From NCBI GenBank assembly GCA_035651635.1, contig DASRFK010000071.1, positions 1-17,170 on the forward strand: a stretch of DNA of 17,170 nt, given 5' to 3'. The notes below the pieces were generated by a model. The model was not told where the DNA came from. It did no database searches and saw only the letters and a list, made by a program, of their open reading frames with translations. This DNA is from JANXQE01 sp035651635. Its GTDB lineage: Bacteria; Verrucomicrobiota; Verrucomicrobiia; Limisphaerales; UBA8199. Numbering within the stretch: position 1 is the stretch's first letter; each line of letters starts with the position of its first letter. Both the position numbers and the translations under genes were made by a program. Shown piece after piece: positions 14,867 through 17,170 of the stretch.

Positions 14867-15313
14867 ATGGCGGCGGGCTTAGAGAGAACCATCGAGGAGC
14901 CAATTCTCCTGGTAGAAAATAACCAGGACGACATTTTGCTTATTTTAAGAGCGTTTCAGCGAGCGGGGGTGACCCGACGGGTTCAGCCGGTCACCAGCGG
15001 TGTGGATGCCATCGCGTATCTGCAAGGGGCCACCCCCTATGATAATCGGGAAAAATATCCGCTGCCAGCCATGGTCTTGTTGGATATTAAAATGCCAGGA
15101 ATGGACGGCTTTGATGTGCTGCAGTGGATACGCCGCCAGCCGGAGTTTTTTGAGCTGTGCGTCGTCATGCTAACCAATTCGGACCACATCCGCGATGCAA
15201 ATGAGGCGTACCACCTGGGTGCAAATTCATTTCTGGTTAAGCCCCTTGATTTCCAGAATGCCGCCGAACTTTCGCGGTCGCTTGACACTCTACTCAGCAA
15301 GTCGCACTGCTAA
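14867..15313 (+). CDS. Single-domain response regulator (Rcp1-like receiver)
   Basis: 148 residues, a receiver domain only. ILLVENNQDDILLILRAFQR (13-32) is the N-terminal strand and helix. D73 in LLDIKMPGMDGFDVL (71-85) is the phospho-acceptor. T103 (VVMLTNSD) and K125 (SFLVKPLDF) are the conserved signalling residues. YLQGATPYDNREKYPLPAMV fits the longer loop of Rcp1-type regulators that partner phytochrome-like kinases. The usual acidic pair before the first helix (VEDN) reads VENN here: the position equal to CheY D13 is Asn18. No kinase or output domain is adjacent, so it probably acts by protein-protein contact. Inverted copies of a 10-bp repeat array lie on both sides. Family is confident; partner is unknown. 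Confidence 0.9.
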   Translation: MAAGLERTIEEPILLVENNQDDILLILRAFQRAGVTRRVQPVTSGVDAIAYLQGATPYDNREKYPLPAMVLLDIKMPGMDGFDVLQWIRRQPEFFELCVVMLTNSDHIRDANEAYHLGANSFLVKPLDFQNAAELSRSLDTLLSKSHC

Positions 15314-15350
15314 TACCAACCTGCTATTTTTCCCCGTCCAATTTCCCTCA

Positions 15351-15376
15351 TTCGCGTCCATTTGCGTGCATTCGCG
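15351..15376 (-). repeat. Degenerate inverted copy of the 10-bp repeat array
   Basis: In reverse complement this reads cgcgaatgca, cgcaaatgga, cgcgaa: the cgcgaatgga unit of 14601-14630 in opposite orientation, with point differences. It sits in the 113-bp gap (15314-15426) between the convergent regulator and dehydrogenase genes. No other feature is visible in this gap. Confidence 0.75.
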
Positions 15377-15426
15377 GTTTGGACTCCTTCGCGGTTCTCT
15401 TCATTTCCAATACACCAACCGACTTC

Positions 15427-16377
15427 TTAGTTCACGACGTTCTGCGGGTGGCCGTTGAGAAAGGCGCGCACATTCTCGACTGCCACCTTCATCAAGCGCT
15501 GACGCGCCGCTCGCGTACCCCAGGCGCAATGGGGAGTGATGAGGCAGTTGCGGGCCTGCAAGAGAGGATTTTCCGGCAAAGGCGGTTCTTGCGATAGAAC
15601 GTCGAGGCCTGCCCCGGCAATGCGCCCGGCGTTGAGCGCTTCGGCCAATACGGGCTCGTCAATCAAAGCACCGCGGCTGGTGTTGAGCAGGAACGAGGTT
15701 GGCTTCATCCAGGACAGCCGTTGTGCATTTACCAACTCCTTGGTTTCCGGCGTCAGCGGACAATGCAGGGTGACCACATCGCTTTGGCGAAAAAGTGTTT
15801 CCAAATCCACGGGCCGAACAAAGGCCGGCGGCGACTTTAGCGCTGAGGTCGAAACCAGAATGTTCATGCCTAACGCGTGCGCCAGGTTAGCCATGGCGCG
15901 CCCAATCCGGCCGAACCCAATGATGCCCAAGCTCAGACCGCTGAGTTCGATCAGAGGTTGCTCCCAGTAACAAAAGTCCGGTTGTTGCGACCAGCGTCCT
16001 GAGCGAACGGTTTGGGCGTGATGGCCAACGCCATTCGTCAGCTCGAGCAACAAAGCCAGCGTGGCCTGGGCCACCGAAGCGGTCCCATAAGCCGGCACAT
16101 TTGTGACGGGTATTGCGCGCTCGCGCGCCGCCTCCAGGTCCACCACGTTGGTGCCGGTCGCCAATACGCCGATGTACCGAAGCTGTGGAAGCTTTCCGAT
16201 GGTTTGCCGATCGAGAAGAGTTTTGTTGGTAAGCAGAACCTCGGCGAAGGCCGCGCGCGGTAACAGCTCCGCGGGGCCGGACCGGTCATATATCTCAGCC
16301 GGTCCGAGTTCCCTCAACGCGTCCCAGGTGAGGTCACCCGGGTTAAGGGTAAATCCGTCGAGAACCACAATTCTCAT
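15427..16377 (-). CDS. D-isomer-specific 2-hydroxyacid dehydrogenase
   Basis: 316 residues from the ATG at 16375-16377, which overlaps the upstream stop (ATGA). The Rossmann loop is GLSLGIIGFGRIGRAMANLA (147-166). Catalytic residues are R235 (LNTSRGALID), E264 (DVLSQEPPLP) and H283 (TPHCAWGT). VLATGTNVVDL (71-81) and NVPAYGTASVAQATLALLLE (93-112) are substrate-domain landmarks close to glycerate dehydrogenase/hydroxypyruvate reductase members. It interconverts a 2-oxoacid and a D-2-hydroxyacid with NAD(P)H in the cytoplasm. The end of the second beta strand reads ILVSTSALK with no Asp where NAD-preferring members carry one, so NADP(H) use is possible. It is second in a leftward pair with a debranching-enzyme gene, an unusual partnership. 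The substrate is not certain. Confidence 0.87.
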   Translation of the reverse strand: MRIVVLDGFTLNPGDLTWDALRELGPAEIYDRSGPAELLPRAAFAEVLLTNKTLLDRQTIGKLPQLRYIGVLATGTNVVDLEAARERAIPVTNVPAYGTASVAQATLALLLELTNGVGHHAQTVRSGRWSQQPDFCYWEQPLIELSGLSLGIIGFGRIGRAMANLAHALGMNILVSTSALKSPPAFVRPVDLETLFRQSDVVTLHCPLTPETKELVNAQRLSWMKPTSFLLNTSRGALIDEPVLAEALNAGRIAGAGLDVLSQEPPLPENPLLQARNCLITPHCAWGTRAARQRLMKVAVENVRAFLNGHPQNVVN

Positions 16378-17170
16378 TGAAGCAGGTTCCAAACCCGCAG
16401 CGCTTCGGTCGCGCCCCAGGCTTGGGCGTCGCAACCGCGCTGCGTGTGTGGAGCATCGCCGTCGATAATCTCGGGAAGCTGTCCCAGGCAGCCCCGCGCC
16501 ATGAGCAGGTCCATCGTGCCGAGATAGGCCCGCGCCGCCGCCACGGTCGCCGGCGCGAAATCCCAGGCGCGCGCCAATGCCTCGCAGAATACCGGCAAAG
16601 TCCAGGTCCAGGCGGTGCCATTATGGTACGCGGGCTTGCGTCGAGTATCTTCGTCACCTTCATAGCGACCCCAATATGGAAACCTGGGATCGTTGAGCAG
16701 TCGCCCGTCATTGCCGTAGTTCGCCAGCGGCACCGATACCGGCAAGGGCGCCAATGAACGTAAGGCCCCGGGCACGACCAGGTGGCGCTCAGCCGCCGCT
16801 ACGCACCGCTGAGCTGGCGCGCCGGAGGCGATGCCCAGGCTGACAACGAACAGGCAATTGCTGCGCAACGCGTCATCGACGCGCGCCTCCCGGGCCGGCC
16901 GGCGCTCGTTAATCAGCAACGCATCGGCGTAATACCCCTTTTCTTCGAGCCAAAACAAATTCTGGAGCGACGCCGTGGCGGTGTCCACCAGAGCCTGCCA
17001 TGTTTGATGCTCGCCGGCCGTGGAAAGCGCCGCCAGTTGTCGCAACAATCGGATCCATAACGCCTGGATCTCGACCGGGTAACCTTCGCGCGGGGTGCAG
17101 GCCGGGTAATTGGTGTCCATCCAGGTAAAGTGACTCGGACTCCAGATCAATCCGGAGGCCGGATCCATCC
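16374..17170 (-). CDS. Glycogen debranching enzyme-like amylo-alpha-1,6-glucosidase, C-terminal part
   Basis: At least 264 residues; the frame continues past the right edge, so the start and N-terminal domain are missing. The ATG at 17166-17168 is internal, not the true start. The (alpha/alpha)6 barrel signatures of the GDE C-terminal domain (GH133-like) are seen in order: TWMDTNYPACTPREGYPVEI and then QALW near the left of the fragment, PAYHNGTAWTWTLPVFCEAL in the middle, and GQLPEIIDGDAPHTQRGCDA then QAWGATEALRV near the end. These match MDA...TPRxGKPVEINALW, YHxGTxWPW and EIFDGDxPHxPRGCxAQAW of the family. The enzyme removes alpha-1,6-linked glucose at glycogen branch stubs, or a related glucan. 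Its stop overlaps the dehydrogenase start by 4 bp. Family confidence is high; substrate less so. Confidence 0.87.
   Translation of the reverse strand, partial: MDPASGLIWSPSHFTWMDTNYPACTPREGYPVEIQALWIRLLRQLAALSTAGEHQTWQALVDTATASLQNLFWLEEKGYYADALLINERRPAREARVDDALRSNCLFVVSLGIASGAPAQRCVAAAERHLVVPGALRSLAPLPVSVPLANYGNDGRLLNDPRFPYWGRYEGDEDTRRKPAYHNGTAWTWTLPVFCEALARAWDFAPATVAAARAYLGTMDLLMARGCLGQLPEIIDGDAPHTQRGCDAQAWGATEALRVWNLLQ

Overview
The window (17,170 bp, GC-rich) looks like chromosome of a verrucomicrobial bacterium, possibly of the Pedosphaera/Limisphaerales type. This rests on gene content (LarA, UbiD-like decarboxylase, DUF2934, sigma/membrane protein/PDZ operon, LPS-type glycosyltransferases) and on intergenic palindromes and degenerate 10-bp repeats that I associate with that group. 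No rRNA, tRNA, phage, transposase or CRISPR array is visible. The taxonomic call is inference, not proof.

Left part (1-5923): a surface-glycan block. A heptosyltransferase-like GT9 gene runs leftward off the window. Diverging from it, 42 bp away, is a tightly packed rightward operon: a WaaE/KdtX-like GT2, a second GT2, a GT4, a DUF2252 protein and a NodB-type polysaccharide deacetylase. The first four rightward genes overlap by 1-4 bases (ATGA or TGATG junctions), so they are probably translationally coupled and act on one glycan.

Middle (6013-10532): leftward genes for a UbiD-family prenyl-FMN decarboxylase and, separated from it by a palindromic spacer, a regulatory trio transcribed sigma factor, membrane-anchored putative anti-sigma, secreted PDZ protein. 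A 114-bp imperfect palindrome lies upstream of the sigma gene, and a small rightward DUF2934 gene follows.

Right-middle (10648-14526): a leftward run of metF, larA (nickel-pincer lactate racemase family), a Dam-type adenine methyltransferase and a small PD-(D/E)XK nuclease-like gene. The last two look like a compact restriction-modification pair. A palindrome of the same family as the one near the sigma gene lies between them.

Right end (14867-17170): a rightward single-domain response regulator with a strong ribosome binding site. It is flanked by inverted copies of a 10-bp repeat array and has Asn at a position that normally carries a metal-binding acid. Beyond it, a leftward pair encodes the C-terminal half of a glycogen-debranching (GH133-like) enzyme, cut by the window edge, and an overlapping D-2-hydroxyacid dehydrogenase.

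The most interesting points are: the DUF2252 protein, whose motif order looks like a circularly permuted kinase fold, inside a glycan operon; the possible restriction-modification pair; the related dispersed palindromes; and the atypical response regulator.
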